A DNA stretch of 36,106 bases from JASFHF01 sp050123375 (GTDB taxonomy: Bacteria; Pseudomonadota; Gammaproteobacteria; UBA12402). This document shows, one piece after another, positions 1 through 9,133 of the stretch; within the stretch, counting starts at the first letter, position 1, and every line of letters starts with the position of its first letter. The stretch is taken from assembly GCA_050123375.1 (NCBI GenBank), contig JASFHF010000022.1:1-36106 (forward strand), in the 5' to 3' direction. Below the pieces are notes generated by a model. That model saw only the letters and a list, made by a program, of their open reading frames with translations, was not told where the DNA came from and did no database searches. Position numbers and translations under genes: made by a program.

Positions 1-74
1 ATTTTAAATTTCTAAAAAAATAATTTTATTTTTTATCAGTTTCTGTTACCTTCATTACTGATTTAAATTTCGGC

Positions 75-121
75 AAGGGGACATTTCTATCTTGCTGAAA
101 AGGGGACATTTCTAAATTGCT
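75..121. repeat. Pair of 22-bp direct repeats, 25-bp period
   Basis: Two near-identical copies lie at 75-96 and 100-121. Each begins AAGGGGACATTTCTA and ends TTGCT, and they differ at only two positions near the 3' side. They sit upstream of the first promoter. Tandem motifs of this kind are often seen at ends or remnants of insertion sequences, but no transposase is present, so this is a repeat of unknown origin. Confidence 0.6.
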
Positions 122-167
122 CTAACAGATCTATTGTGCTTTTCTGCAATACCCAGCCAGGAACCTT

Positions 168-196
168 TTGATTTTTAATAACAGCCTACATATAAT
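168..196 (+). promoter_or_regulatory. Sigma-70 type promoter for the first membrane-protein operon
   Basis: TTGATT at 168-173 and a perfect TATAAT at 191-196 are separated by 17 bp. The expected start site near 203 leaves a leader of about 16 nt carrying an AGGAGG ribosome site at 209-214, four bases before the ATG at 219. The promoter and ribosome site together decide the gene start at 219 over the in-frame TTG at 168, which is the -35 box itself. Confidence 0.7.
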
Positions 197-218
197 ACCC
201 GAGGTCATAGGAGGTTGT

Positions 219-1619
219 ATGATTTTTATTAACAGGGATAAATTTTTGTCATTTTGTTTTAAGTCGTTTTTAGTACTTTGCGGATTAATTGCGTTATTTT
301 TTGCTTTAAATTTATTGGTTACAGCCATGCCATTACATAATTATAAAAACCATATAAAGCAAGCATTTGTAGGCGGCGATCTTACACCATCAGATCATGG
401 TGGTTTCGATAGTTTTCGTGGACAACATCAATACGAAGATTGCTTGATTTTACAAGAAGGATTAAAATTGTCGCCAAGCTTTCTACAAAACGCTATTAAT
501 GGCCCCAAATATGGGTTGGAAAAGTGTCAATCATTGCAAACCCTGGCTTTGGGTGATAAAAAAAATACTCCCAAAGGAACATCTTTTTTTAGTACAGGTA
601 AAGAGTATCTCCAATATATTAACAGCGTTATTCCAGATAAACCCATACTATACTACCAATACTTACATGGACCTCGCACATTGGCGGTTTTTTCGGTCTC
701 GCTTGCACCTCTTCGCATAGTAAGGTTTGCATATCAAAATACAATTTATATGCTTATTTTCGTGATTTCTCTGTATATATTATTGGCAAAACAATTTATC
801 AGACCTAGGAATATTGTATTTGCGGTGGTGTTTTTCATAATTTTTTCATTTTTCCATGGAGTTAATTTTTTTGGGATGAATTTGACTCATGGACCTGGAG
901 ATATAATAGTTTTTGTAACGTTTTTATTGTTACTGATATTTTTGAATAAAGAAAATAAGCAACCGTTTTTGTATACTCTAATTGTTTCAGGCGCTTTTAC
1001 AGCATATTTCGAACATTTGGTTGGCATATTACCAGGAGTTGTCTGTATGGCCTCCATTGCAACGTTTTTATACCATTTTGCTGCAGGTCTTGATTTCAAG
1101 GATGCATTGAAAATATTTGCCGTTGGCACGCTGTGTATTTTTGCAGGATTTTTAATTACTTATTTTTCCTTCATAATTGTAAAAATACTTTTTACCGGAT
1201 ATTCATGGCAAATGTTTCATGGGAATTTTGGTTTAAGAGTAAGTAGAGAAGTAAATCAAAATCCTATTAATTATCTTAATGCCATAAAAATGGTGTGGTC
1301 GGAGATATATTGGATTGCTGGCGGCAATCGAACGCTTGCTAGATTTATGACCATGTTTGCTTTTTTTGGCATGATTGGGGTGGGAATATTAAATTTAATT
1401 AAACCAAAAATAATAAGTCGTAAAAATAATTATAACACTACCGTTGCTTTAGCATTGTTAGTGTGGGTGATAGTAGCCTTTTGGTATTTTATTTTTGAAA
1501 ACCATACAACGATTCATCCATGGTTTATGGACAGGCTTGTTTCGTTTCCTATATTATCAGGGATAGTAGTTCTTTTTGGATACATAGTTGATGCGTTACA
1601 AAATAAATATAAAACATAA
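219..1619 (+). CDS. Polytopic membrane protein, putative GT-C/GtrC-like glycosyltransferase (paralogue A)
   Basis: A 466-aa protein with one N-terminal membrane segment (about residues 10-32), a loop of about 140 residues, then roughly ten hydrophobic segments to the C-terminus. The loop holds FRGQHQYEDC and KYGLEKC, which recur almost unchanged in the gene at 2653-4074; the two proteins look clearly paralogous along their whole length. No family signature is recognised with certainty. The topology, and the neighbouring GtrB-like transferase at 1653, suggest a periplasmic glycosyltransferase that moves a sugar from undecaprenyl phosphate onto the polysaccharide, as serotype-specific GtrC proteins do. 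A polymerase (Wzy) is the main alternative. The start at ATG 219 matches the start of the paralogue and has AGGAGG upstream. Confidence 0.6.
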   Translation: MIFINRDKFLSFCFKSFLVLCGLIALFFALNLLVTAMPLHNYKNHIKQAFVGGDLTPSDHGGFDSFRGQHQYEDCLILQEGLKLSPSFLQNAINGPKYGLEKCQSLQTLALGDKKNTPKGTSFFSTGKEYLQYINSVIPDKPILYYQYLHGPRTLAVFSVSLAPLRIVRFAYQNTIYMLIFVISLYILLAKQFIRPRNIVFAVVFFIIFSFFHGVNFFGMNLTHGPGDIIVFVTFLLLLIFLNKENKQPFLYTLIVSGAFTAYFEHLVGILPGVVCMASIATFLYHFAAGLDFKDALKIFAVGTLCIFAGFLITYFSFIIVKILFTGYSWQMFHGNFGLRVSREVNQNPINYLNAIKMVWSEIYWIAGGNRTLARFMTMFAFFGMIGVGILNLIKPKIISRKNNYNTTVALALLVWVIVAFWYFIFENHTTIHPWFMDRLVSFPILSGIVVLFGYIVDALQNKYKT

Positions 1620-1652
1620 TTTAAAATAGAAAATATATAAACTTACATACAT

Positions 1653-2603
1653 ATGAAAGATTTTACCATTGCTATTATGCTTCCTTGTTACAATGAAGAA
1701 TCAGCTATTTCTAAAGTGATTCAAGACTTTCGGCGAGAATTGCCGCAAAGTAAAATATATGTTTATGATAATAACTCTATTGATAATACTAGGTCTGTTG
1801 CATTGAAAAATGGTGCAATCGTGCGATCCGCGCCGCGCAAGGGAAAGGGAAATGTGGTTAAACTTATGTTTGCCAACATAGATGCGGACATATATGTGTT
1901 ATGTGATGGTGACGACACTTATGAAGCTGCTTCAGTCAATAAGATGATTCAAAAATTACTGGATGAAGAATTAGATATGGTTGTAGGTAAGCGTGTTGAG
2001 AAAAATCACAGAGATAGTAAAACTTATAGAAAAGGTCATAGATTAGGAAACATTTTGTTCAGCAAGTTTGTGTCTTTCTTTTTTGGTAAATTCTTTACTG
2101 ATATATTTTCTGGTTATCGAGTCTTTTCCAAAAGATTCGTTAAATCTTTTCCAGTAACAGCAAGTGGGTTTGACATTGAAGCTGATATGGTAATTCATAG
2201 TTTAGAGCTAAAACTGCCAGTTGCGGAAATAGATACAAAATATATTGAAAGACCTACAGGTTCTTGTAGTAAGTTATCAACTTACAAAGATGGCTGTAAA
2301 ATTTTATGGCGTATATTTTTGCTGCTGAAGGATTACAAACCACTACTGTTTTTTTCTAGCATTAGTTTGCTGTTTGTTGTATGCGGTTTTTTGTTTTTGA
2401 TCCCTATTTTATTGACATATTTTAGTACTGGTTTAGTTCCAAGATTTCCAACATTATTTGTTAGCATTGGTTTATTTGTCGTAGCTTTTGTAAGTTTTGC
2501 ATGTGGATTGATTTTGGATAATACAGCTAAAGTCAGGCATGAACTTAAGTATTTACAATATTTATCTTTGCCAAAATTGCATAAAGATTATAGAAAACAA
2601 TAG
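1653..2603 (+). CDS. GtrB/DPM-like family 2 glycosyltransferase, membrane anchored
   Basis: A 316-aa GT2 protein. The N-terminal catalytic domain has the start LPCYNEE (residues 10-16), a nucleotide-binding YDNNSIDNT segment and DGDDTY (85-90) as the metal-binding acidic motif. The C-terminus has two membrane segments at about 235-260 and 270-295. The layout matches polyprenyl-phosphate sugar synthases such as dolichol-phosphate-mannose synthase and GtrB, which load a sugar from a nucleotide donor onto undecaprenyl phosphate on the cytoplasmic side. It lies 33 bp after one putative GT-C protein and 49 bp before its paralogue, so it probably supplies their lipid-linked donor. The donor sugar cannot be read from the sequence. 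Confidence 0.8.
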   Translation: MKDFTIAIMLPCYNEESAISKVIQDFRRELPQSKIYVYDNNSIDNTRSVALKNGAIVRSAPRKGKGNVVKLMFANIDADIYVLCDGDDTYEAASVNKMIQKLLDEELDMVVGKRVEKNHRDSKTYRKGHRLGNILFSKFVSFFFGKFFTDIFSGYRVFSKRFVKSFPVTASGFDIEADMVIHSLELKLPVAEIDTKYIERPTGSCSKLSTYKDGCKILWRIFLLLKDYKPLLFFSSISLLFVVCGFLFLIPILLTYFSTGLVPRFPTLFVSIGLFVVAFVSFACGLILDNTAKVRHELKYLQYLSLPKLHKDYRKQ

Positions 2604-2604
2604 C

Positions 2605-2618
2605 ATGCAAATTTGCAT
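2605..2618. repeat. 14-bp perfect palindrome after the GT2 stop codon
   Basis: ATGCAAATTTGCAT is fully self-complementary and begins two bases after the stop of the GT2 gene. It has no T-run, so it is not a clear terminator. It could be an operator or a small mRNA hairpin in the gap before the next gene. Confidence 0.4.
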
Positions 2619-2652
2619 TATATGGGTTACATTTTAAGAGAGGCAATAAAAT

Positions 2653-4074
2653 ATGAATGGTAATAAAAATAAATTTTTATTGTTTTGCTTCAAAGCAACC
2701 TTAATGCTTTTTGGTTTAATCACCTTGTTTTTTATTTTAAATATTATTATTACTGCAAGCCCATTATATTACTACAAAAAACATATACAAAAAGCTTTTA
2801 TTCATGCTGATCTCGTTCCAAATCATCAGGATCTTATTGCAAAACCTGGCGAAGGTTATGATTTTTTCCGCGGCAACCACCAATATCAGGATTGTTTGAT
2901 TTTAATGCAAGGTTTGAAATTATCACCAAATTTTTTGCAAAATGCTCTTAATGCACCGAAATATGGATTAGCAAAATGTGAATCGTTAGAGACATTAGCT
3001 TTGGGTGATAAAAAAACGACGCTTAAAAATACATCTTTTTTTAACACCGGGGAAAAATATCATAAATATATTAAAAGCCTCATCCCAAATGAGCCCACAC
3101 CGTATTATCAATACTTACATGGCGTTCGCACTCTGGCAGTTGCCATGGTTTCACTTATGCCCCTTCGCACAGTAAGGTTTCTATACCAAAATATAGTTTA
3201 TATGCTTATTTTTATAATTGCTCTTTACGCAGCATTAGCAAAGCAATTTACAAAACCAAGAAGTATTGTATTTGCAATGGTATTTTTCATAATTTTTTCG
3301 TTTCTTCATGGTGTTTCTTTGTTTGGAATGAATTTAAGTCATGGTCCCGGAGATATGGTTACTTTTGGAACTGGTTTGTTGTTATTTTTATTTTTAAAAA
3401 ATGAAGATAAAAAGTCATTGTTTTATGTTCTCGTAGCTTCAGGAGCCTTTACTGCATATTTTGAATATTTAGTAGGGATAGTACCGGGGGTTGTTTGCAT
3501 GATCGCGATCGCAGTGCTTTTATATCATTTTGCTTCAAATCTGGATTTTAAAGATGCATTAAAAATATTTAGTGTTGGTACTTTATGTTTTTTTGCAGGA
3601 TTTTTAATTACTTATTTCACTTTTATCGTTGTAAAAATACTTTTTACTGGCTATTCATGGCATATGTTTCTTATGAATTTTGGTTTGAGGGTAAGCAGGG
3701 AAGTGAATCAGAACCCAATCAGCTATTATGCTGCTATAAAGCACATGTGTGCAGAATTACATTGGATTACTGGTGGTAATAGAGGTCTTTCTATAGTGGT
3801 TTCATGTTTATCATTTTTTGGTCTATTAATAGTAGGAATCTTAAACCTAATAAAGCCAAAACTAATACGATACAATAATAACTATAATACAGCAATTGCA
3901 TTGGCGTTGCTGCCATGGATAATTGTAGCAGCCTGGTATTTTGTTTTTAAAAATCACACAATAATTCATACATGGTTTATGATAAGATTAGTTTCGTTTG
4001 TTTGGTTTTCAGGATTATTTATTACATTTAGTTATATAACGGATATTCGACTGCGCAACAGATTTTTAAAATAA
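2653..4074 (+). CDS. Polytopic membrane protein, putative GT-C/GtrC-like glycosyltransferase (paralogue B)
   Basis: A 473-aa protein and tandem paralogue of the one at 219-1619. The same N-terminal membrane segment is followed by a loop with FRGNHQYQDC, KYGLAKC and YYQYLHG, and then about ten hydrophobic segments containing MNLSHGPGD and FTGYSWHMF. The main differences are a longer loop start (residues 52-66) and a different C-terminal end. AGAGAGG about ten bases upstream serves as ribosome site. Function is inferred as for paralogue A: periplasmic sugar transfer or polymerisation. Divergence between the copies is too large for a recent duplication, so the two may have different acceptors. 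Transcription runs towards the leftward gene ending at 4107. Confidence 0.6.
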   Translation: MNGNKNKFLLFCFKATLMLFGLITLFFILNIIITASPLYYYKKHIQKAFIHADLVPNHQDLIAKPGEGYDFFRGNHQYQDCLILMQGLKLSPNFLQNALNAPKYGLAKCESLETLALGDKKTTLKNTSFFNTGEKYHKYIKSLIPNEPTPYYQYLHGVRTLAVAMVSLMPLRTVRFLYQNIVYMLIFIIALYAALAKQFTKPRSIVFAMVFFIIFSFLHGVSLFGMNLSHGPGDMVTFGTGLLLFLFLKNEDKKSLFYVLVASGAFTAYFEYLVGIVPGVVCMIAIAVLLYHFASNLDFKDALKIFSVGTLCFFAGFLITYFTFIVVKILFTGYSWHMFLMNFGLRVSREVNQNPISYYAAIKHMCAELHWITGGNRGLSIVVSCLSFFGLLIVGILNLIKPKLIRYNNNYNTAIALALLPWIIVAAWYFVFKNHTIIHTWFMIRLVSFVWFSGLFITFSYITDIRLRNRFLK

Positions 4075-4106
4075 AGTTTAAAATTTCGCAAATTCATCCA
4101 TGTTGA

Positions 4107-5801
4107 TTATTTTTGGTGAGTTTTATGCATATAATTTTCACATATTAAAGGCACATTTATTTTATTTCTGGTTGGTGTAACTTGTATATCAATTATATTT
4201 TTAAGAAACACATGCAGTTTTTTTCTATAAAAAAATCTGTAATAAATATACTGCAAGTTAAGTTTCAGTAAATCTTTATCTGTATACTTTGATGATAGGA
4301 TTAAATCAGCTTGTGGTCCGCTAAGATTTACATCGGCATAGTTGGATAGGCGCTGATTATTCTCAAGGCATACCCATGCTAAATTATTCCGCGAGAGCGT
4401 TTTCATTACTATTTTAGAGTTTTTAGCTTGATAATTGTTCCACATAGTTGACCAGTCATATATTCCGTAACCAGGATTAAGGATTGGCGGCAGTTTCATC
4501 TGATTAAGCCAGCAAATTCTATATTTGGCAAATAGAGGATGTGTGTTGACAAATCTTATAGCAGCTTGTTGTGCAGCTGACTTTGTCGATAAGAGTAAAT
4601 AATTTTGCCACCATTTTTGCGCAAATGTAAACAATAAAACAATTGTAAATGATATAGCTATGGTTTTGGTGTTTTTATATCTAACAGCAAGCCCAACAAT
4701 CCCTGCTAGAATTAAAGACATTGACAGCGGGATTAATAAGGCGCACCTGGAAGACAAAACCCATGATTGAGTTTTTATTGGTTTGCCAACCAACACATAC
4801 GGCAAAATTGCTAGTAATACAGCGATTATTCCAAGCGCTATAAGAAATAAATGAGTTTTAAGAAATGCTGGTTTCGCGTTAAAATAACGCTTATGCATGC
4901 GTTGCCAAATTATCAATATCAAGCTTATAACTATAATAAAGATCAAGGTTTTTAGGTGAAAAATGGTTTTAAAGTAAAAAAACACCCCTTCGTGTAAAGA
5001 CTGATTATACCAACCAAGAAAGTGCTTTAAGTTGCTAGTGGCAATTGCATTGTAATCTTTATACTGCCCTGCCTTTTTAAAATAAATAGTGGTTAAAATT
5101 TTAAACACGAATGGTAATGCAAGAAAATAAAAATATTTAACACAAAATTTATATATAGAAGCAAACGATATTAAATCATGCTTGTTTTTTTCGCAAAAAA
5201 GAATATACAAGCAGATAATAAAAATTGCAAAATACACCAAAAGCGATTGTAGGGTAAAAGATGCGAAAAATAAAACTAAGCTTATGATGCGCAGTGTTAT
5301 TCGTGTTATTTTGTTTTTGGAATTTGGAGCCGTTAGACCACAATAGCATGCGAGCATAAATAACGCCATAAATACATAATAAGGAATTGTTGCGCGAAAG
5401 AATGTCAGCATGCTTCCTGGAAATGTTATTGCTATGATACCAATTAAAAGCGCAGTCATTTTTGGTATACTTTTGTAAAGCCTGGCTATTTTATAGCTAA
5501 ATAATCCGGTGCAGTAAATGGAAAAAAACCCTATAGCGTTATATACAAATTGTGAATTGGTTAACCATAATAATCTGTGTAAATAATATGATAAGGGATT
5601 GCCCATATCTAGAAACCATTCGTGGAAGAATGCTATATTGTTATTTTTTTGAAATGCATAGATGAGTACCCCGTCCCAAAAAACACCTTTATTTATTAAC
5701 GCAATTCCATGCACAATGAAAGTTAAAAGTAACAATAGTACCCATGGTGTAGTTATCACGTTTACTATTCTAGGTTTTTCACAAAATTTATTTGTGAGCA
5801 T
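4107..5801 (-). CDS. Large membrane protein, putative GT-C glycosyltransferase
   Basis: A 564-aa protein with about ten to twelve hydrophobic segments in the first 380 residues and a soluble C-terminal domain of about 180 residues. After the first membrane segment comes NKGVFWDGVLIY. An acidic residue in this first outer loop is a hallmark of GT-C enzymes that use lipid-phosphate sugars, and the protein at 26844 has the same arrangement (SYWDSCAYIY). It is the last gene of the leftward legB-legC transcript, 15 bp after legC, with only a weak ribosome site. It probably decorates the polysaccharide in the periplasm; the exact sugar and acceptor are unknown. The + strand frame at 5662-6039 is antisense to this gene and legC. 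Confidence 0.55.
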   Translation of the reverse strand: MLTNKFCEKPRIVNVITTPWVLLLLLTFIVHGIALINKGVFWDGVLIYAFQKNNNIAFFHEWFLDMGNPLSYYLHRLLWLTNSQFVYNAIGFFSIYCTGLFSYKIARLYKSIPKMTALLIGIIAITFPGSMLTFFRATIPYYVFMALFMLACYCGLTAPNSKNKITRITLRIISLVLFFASFTLQSLLVYFAIFIICLYILFCEKNKHDLISFASIYKFCVKYFYFLALPFVFKILTTIYFKKAGQYKDYNAIATSNLKHFLGWYNQSLHEGVFFYFKTIFHLKTLIFIIVISLILIIWQRMHKRYFNAKPAFLKTHLFLIALGIIAVLLAILPYVLVGKPIKTQSWVLSSRCALLIPLSMSLILAGIVGLAVRYKNTKTIAISFTIVLLFTFAQKWWQNYLLLSTKSAAQQAAIRFVNTHPLFAKYRICWLNQMKLPPILNPGYGIYDWSTMWNNYQAKNSKIVMKTLSRNNLAWVCLENNQRLSNYADVNLSGPQADLILSSKYTDKDLLKLNLQYIYYRFFYRKKLHVFLKNIIDIQVTPTRNKINVPLICENYMHKTHQK

Positions 5802-5816
5802 AATTAAGTTCTTTCT

Positions 5817-6989
5817 TTATAATTTACTCAAAAATACACTGCTAGGAATATTAATTATTCTTTGTTCTAAATCACAAGCTGTGCTTAAGCCCATGTGCGG
5901 ACAATTAGCAAACATAGGTAATTTGTGCATTAATGTCCAGGCAGGTCTGACTTTAATGCCGTTTGCGTGTGCTAATTGTAAAATATCATTAAGTTGCGAG
6001 CAGTATTTTTTATCTAAAAATAACGCATTTAACCAGTAATTGCTTTTTGCAAATGCGGGTTCGGTAAAAAAGCTTATGCCTTCTATATCAGCAAATAATT
6101 TTTCATATTGTTTTGCTAAATTACGTTTATTTGACAAAAAATTTGGCATTTGCTCTAATTGCGCGCAGCCTAATGCAGCGTTTATATTTGGCATACGATA
6201 GTTATAACCAATCTGATCGTGAAAATATAAAAAGTCGTGTGGTTGTTTAGCTGTAGTGGTTATGTGTTTTGCTTGTTTTGCAAGTTTTATATCATCAGTA
6301 AGAATTGCGCCGCCTCCGCCGGTGGTAACAATTTTATTGCCATTAAAGCTTAAAGAACCTGCTAAACCTGTATGCCCAACGTGTTTTCCTTTATATAATG
6401 AACCGAGCGCTTCAGCAGCATCTTCAATAAGTTTTATGTGATAGCGGTTGCATATTGCAGCAATAGCATCTAAATCTACAGGATGGCCAAAAGTGTGCAT
6501 TACTATTAATGCTTTAATTGGGCGCCCGGTAAATTTATTTATACAGACATTTTTTTTAACTTCGGCGATATTTTGCAGATAATCTTCAAGTTTTTCAGGA
6601 TTAACTCCTAAGGTTGTTTCATCCACATCAATAAAATGAGGAATTGCTCCGCAATAACTTAAAGCATTGCAAGTGGCTACAAAAGTTAAAGTTGGCACTA
6701 AAACTTCATCATTAGCCTGAATATTTGCTAGCAAATAAATAACATGTAATGCAGCGGTGCCGTTTGCAGTTACAATGGCAAATTTTGCTCCGGTAAAATC
6801 TGCTAAATCTTTTTCAAAACGATCAACAAACTTGCCGGCAGAAGAAACCCATCCAGTGTCTAAACATGATTTTACATAGCCCCATTCATTACCGGCGAAT
6901 TGCGGTTCGTGTAGTGCAAGATAATTTTTATCTTCTGGTAAAAATTTTTTTAATATTGATACAATTTTTTGTGGATTAAATTTTTGCAT
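5817..6989 (-). CDS. legC: LegC-type UDP-4-keto-sugar aminotransferase (PLP, DegT/StrS family)
   Basis: A 390-aa DegT/DnrJ/EryC1 aminotransferase. The PLP lysine is K219 in SFNGNKI, followed by TTGGGGA; the ring-contacting D190 lies in LIEDAAEALGS. The N-terminal FAGNEWGYVKSCLDTGWVSS and the VNPEKLEDYL region are typical of the LegC branch, which converts the 4-keto product of LegB to UDP-4-amino-4,6-dideoxy-GlcNAc using glutamate. It starts two bases after the stop of legB, so the two are co-transcribed and probably translationally coupled. Function is confident as a nucleotide-sugar 4-aminotransferase. Assignment to legionaminic rather than bacillosamine-type sugars rests on the partner genes. 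Confidence 0.82.
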   Translation of the reverse strand: MQKFNPQKIVSILKKFLPEDKNYLALHEPQFAGNEWGYVKSCLDTGWVSSAGKFVDRFEKDLADFTGAKFAIVTANGTAALHVIYLLANIQANDEVLVPTLTFVATCNALSYCGAIPHFIDVDETTLGVNPEKLEDYLQNIAEVKKNVCINKFTGRPIKALIVMHTFGHPVDLDAIAAICNRYHIKLIEDAAEALGSLYKGKHVGHTGLAGSLSFNGNKIVTTGGGGAILTDDIKLAKQAKHITTTAKQPHDFLYFHDQIGYNYRMPNINAALGCAQLEQMPNFLSNKRNLAKQYEKLFADIEGISFFTEPAFAKSNYWLNALFLDKKYCSQLNDILQLAHANGIKVRPAWTLMHKLPMFANCPHMGLSTACDLEQRIINIPSSVFLSKL

Positions 6990-6991
6990 AA

Positions 6992-7999
6992 TTATACATT
7001 GTAAATATTTGTTTTATAAAGTTTCAAATTTTCTGTGTTGGAAAACCAGTCAATAGTTTCTTGTAGGCCTTGTTTAAATCCTTCGATTCCGGCATATTTT
7101 GGAGTCCAACCTAAAAGTTTTTTCGCTTTTTGGTTATCCGCCCAAAGCCGTTCGACTTCGCTTTTTTCAGGTCTTAGGCGTTGACCATCTTTTTCAATAA
7201 TTACTTCTTTTTGCATAATTGAGGCAATTAATTTTGCTGTATCTTGCATGGAAACTTCATAATTACTGCCGATATTTATTACTTCACCTATAGATTTATC
7301 CGAAGCTGCTGCAGCAATAAAACCATCGACGGTGTCTTTAATGTAGTTAAAATCACGAGTTGGTGTGAGTGCGCCCAATTTAATGGTAGATGTTTTGGCT
7401 AGTTGCGTAATGATTGTGGGAATAATTGCGCGAGCCGATTGTCGTGATCCATAAGTATTAAAAGGACGAATGATGGTTACAGGCAGGTCGAATGATTTAT
7501 AAAATGATAAGGCAATTTGATCTGCGCCTATTTTTGATGCTGAATAAGGAGATTGGCCTTGTAAAGGATGATCTTCGGTGATTGGAACAAACTGAGCGGT
7601 ACCATACACTTCACTGGTAGAAGTATGTATCACTTTATCAATATTTAATTCGCGTGCGGCTTGCAGGATATTTAAAGTTCCTTTGATATTTGTATCGACA
7701 TAAGTATCTGGGGAATGATAAGAATAAGGAATAGCGATTAATGCAGCCAAATGCATTACCAGATCACATCCTTGCATAGCTTGTTTAACTCCATACGGAT
7801 CACGAACATCACCGCTAAAAACATCGATATTTTCTTTAATATTGTTTGGCAATGTATCTAGCCAGCCCCAAGAGTTAAATGAATTATATAATACAAAAGC
7901 ACGAACGTTGTATCCTTGTTTTACCAGAGTTTCTGTAAGATGTGAGCCGATAAAACCATCTGCTCCAGTAACCAAAATTTTTTTGTTTGCTAGATTCAT
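6992..7999 (-). CDS. legB: LegB-type UDP-GlcNAc 4,6-dehydratase
   Basis: A 335-aa extended short-chain dehydrogenase. The NAD site GADGFIG is at 12-18, the active-site STSEVYG at 127-133 and the catalytic YSASK at 152-156. The N-terminal MNLANKKILVTGADGFIGSH and the RPFNTYGSRQSARAIIPT segment are characteristic of the LegB subfamily, which makes UDP-2-acetamido-4-keto-2,4,6-trideoxyglucose in the first step to legionaminic acid. It heads the leftward legB-legC-membrane protein transcript and is divergent from rfbF. On its strand an AGGA lies 11 bases before the ATG. The other nonulosonate genes are not adjacent: the NeuC-type epimerase is about 15 kb away. Confidence 0.85.
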   Translation of the reverse strand: MNLANKKILVTGADGFIGSHLTETLVKQGYNVRAFVLYNSFNSWGWLDTLPNNIKENIDVFSGDVRDPYGVKQAMQGCDLVMHLAALIAIPYSYHSPDTYVDTNIKGTLNILQAARELNIDKVIHTSTSEVYGTAQFVPITEDHPLQGQSPYSASKIGADQIALSFYKSFDLPVTIIRPFNTYGSRQSARAIIPTIITQLAKTSTIKLGALTPTRDFNYIKDTVDGFIAAAASDKSIGEVINIGSNYEVSMQDTAKLIASIMQKEVIIEKDGQRLRPEKSEVERLWADNQKAKKLLGWTPKYAGIEGFKQGLQETIDWFSNTENLKLYKTNIYNV

Positions 8000-8359
8000 T
8001 ATGTAGTTATCCTGCTATATTAAAATGAGTCGTATTATTCCATGTGTGATGTTGTTAGCGCTGATCCATTATTTGTGATATACAATAATAGCCCACATAT
8101 TACAATTGCATGCTATCTGAAAGTTTGTTACTAAGCAAGACCAAAATATAAAGCTATTGGCAAGCGACAAACTCGTACACAGCTAATTAATGATAACATA
8201 AAAGATATAATGGTTATTATTTTGACGGTTTTGTGGTGTTTGATAGTAGATTTAGCTTTTTTGGCTCCGCATAATATCTTGAGTAACAACATAAAAATAA
8301 TATAAAGAAGTGGTGATATTTTTGTGGTAAACTTCAATTTTTGCTTAATGAGGTGCGTT
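8000..8359. other. Divergent intergenic control region between legB and rfbF
   Basis: This is the longest non-coding stretch of the window (360 bp) and the divide between two operons. It holds the candidate rfbF promoter at 8279-8306. On the other strand I found only weak -10-like hexamers for legB. A short leftward frame at 8131-8337 has no ribosome site or recognisable content and I do not call it. The longer rfbF frame beginning at 8324 is also not favoured, since ATG 8360 has GAGG upstream. Confidence 0.6.
8279..8306 (+). promoter_or_regulatory. Candidate promoter for the rfbFGH operon
   Basis: TTGAGT at 8279-8284 and TATAAA at 8301-8306 are spaced by 16 bp, giving an expected start near 8313 and a leader of about 47 nt before the ATG at 8360. 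It is the best match in the divergent gap, but not a consensus promoter. Confidence 0.5.
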
Positions 8360-9133
8360 ATGAAAGCAGTGATTTTGGCTGGGGGATTAGGTTCTCGTTT
8401 GAGTGAAGAAACAGATTTAAAGCCAAAACCGATGGTTGAAGTTGGGGGGAAGCCGATTCTTTGGCATATCTTAAAGATTTATTCGTTTTATGGAATCAAT
8501 GATTTTATTGTCTGTCTTGGATATAAAGGTTATGTGGTTAAAGAATATTTTGCGAATTATTTCTTGCACATGTCTGATGTGACTTTTGATATGCGGGATA
8601 ATGCCATGAAGGTACATAAACGTCATGCTGAACCATGGAATGTTACTTTAGTTGATACTGGTGATAATACCATGACGGGGGGTCGATTAAAGCGGGTTAA
8701 AGATTATATCGGAAATGAAGATTTTTGTTTTACTTACGGAGACGGTGTAGCAAATATCGACATCAATGCTTTGATTGATGTGCATAAAAAAGAACAGCGG
8801 TTGTCAACAGTTACAGCGGTGAAGCCGCCTGGCCGCTTTGGTTCCTTGGTTGTGAAAAAAAATCAAGTGATGCGGTTTGAAGAAAAGCCGGCGGGAGATG
8901 GAGCCTGGATTAATGGCGGTTTTTTTGTATTGTCGCCTAAAGTATTAGATTATATTGAGGGAGACGATAGTATTTGGGAGCAGGAGCCTATGCGTCGTTT
9001 GGCAGATGACCATCAAATGAGCGTATATTTACATGAAGATTTTTGGCGCCCGATGGACACGTTGCGGGAGAAAAAATTGTTAGAAGATTTGTGGAAAGCA
9101 AAGAAAGCCCCGTGGAAAATTTGGGATAAATAA
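8360..9133 (+). CDS. rfbF: Glucose-1-phosphate cytidylyltransferase
   Basis: A 257-aa enzyme from ATG 8360, which has GAGG just upstream; the frame can be read from 8324 but the extra 12 residues are not family-like. The N-terminus MKAVILAGGLGSRL is the nucleotide-binding signature, followed by KPKPMVEVGGKPILWHI and YGDGVANID, all typical of RfbF. It joins CTP and glucose-1-phosphate to CDP-glucose, the entry step to CDP-linked 3,6-dideoxyhexoses. Its stop overlaps the next start (TAATG at 9131-9135), so the operon is translationally coupled. Confidence 0.93.
   Translation: MKAVILAGGLGSRLSEETDLKPKPMVEVGGKPILWHILKIYSFYGINDFIVCLGYKGYVVKEYFANYFLHMSDVTFDMRDNAMKVHKRHAEPWNVTLVDTGDNTMTGGRLKRVKDYIGNEDFCFTYGDGVANIDINALIDVHKKEQRLSTVTAVKPPGRFGSLVVKKNQVMRFEEKPAGDGAWINGGFFVLSPKVLDYIEGDDSIWEQEPMRRLADDHQMSVYLHEDFWRPMDTLREKKLLEDLWKAKKAPWKIWDK

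Noticed and set aside
5662..6039. A 125-codon rightward frame
   Set aside because: It is antisense to the GT-C-like gene and legC, both of which are well supported, and has no ribosome site of note.
8131..8337. A 68-codon leftward frame in the divergent gap
   Set aside because: No ribosome site, no recognisable motif, and it covers the likely rfbF promoter; it looks like a chance frame in AT-rich DNA.
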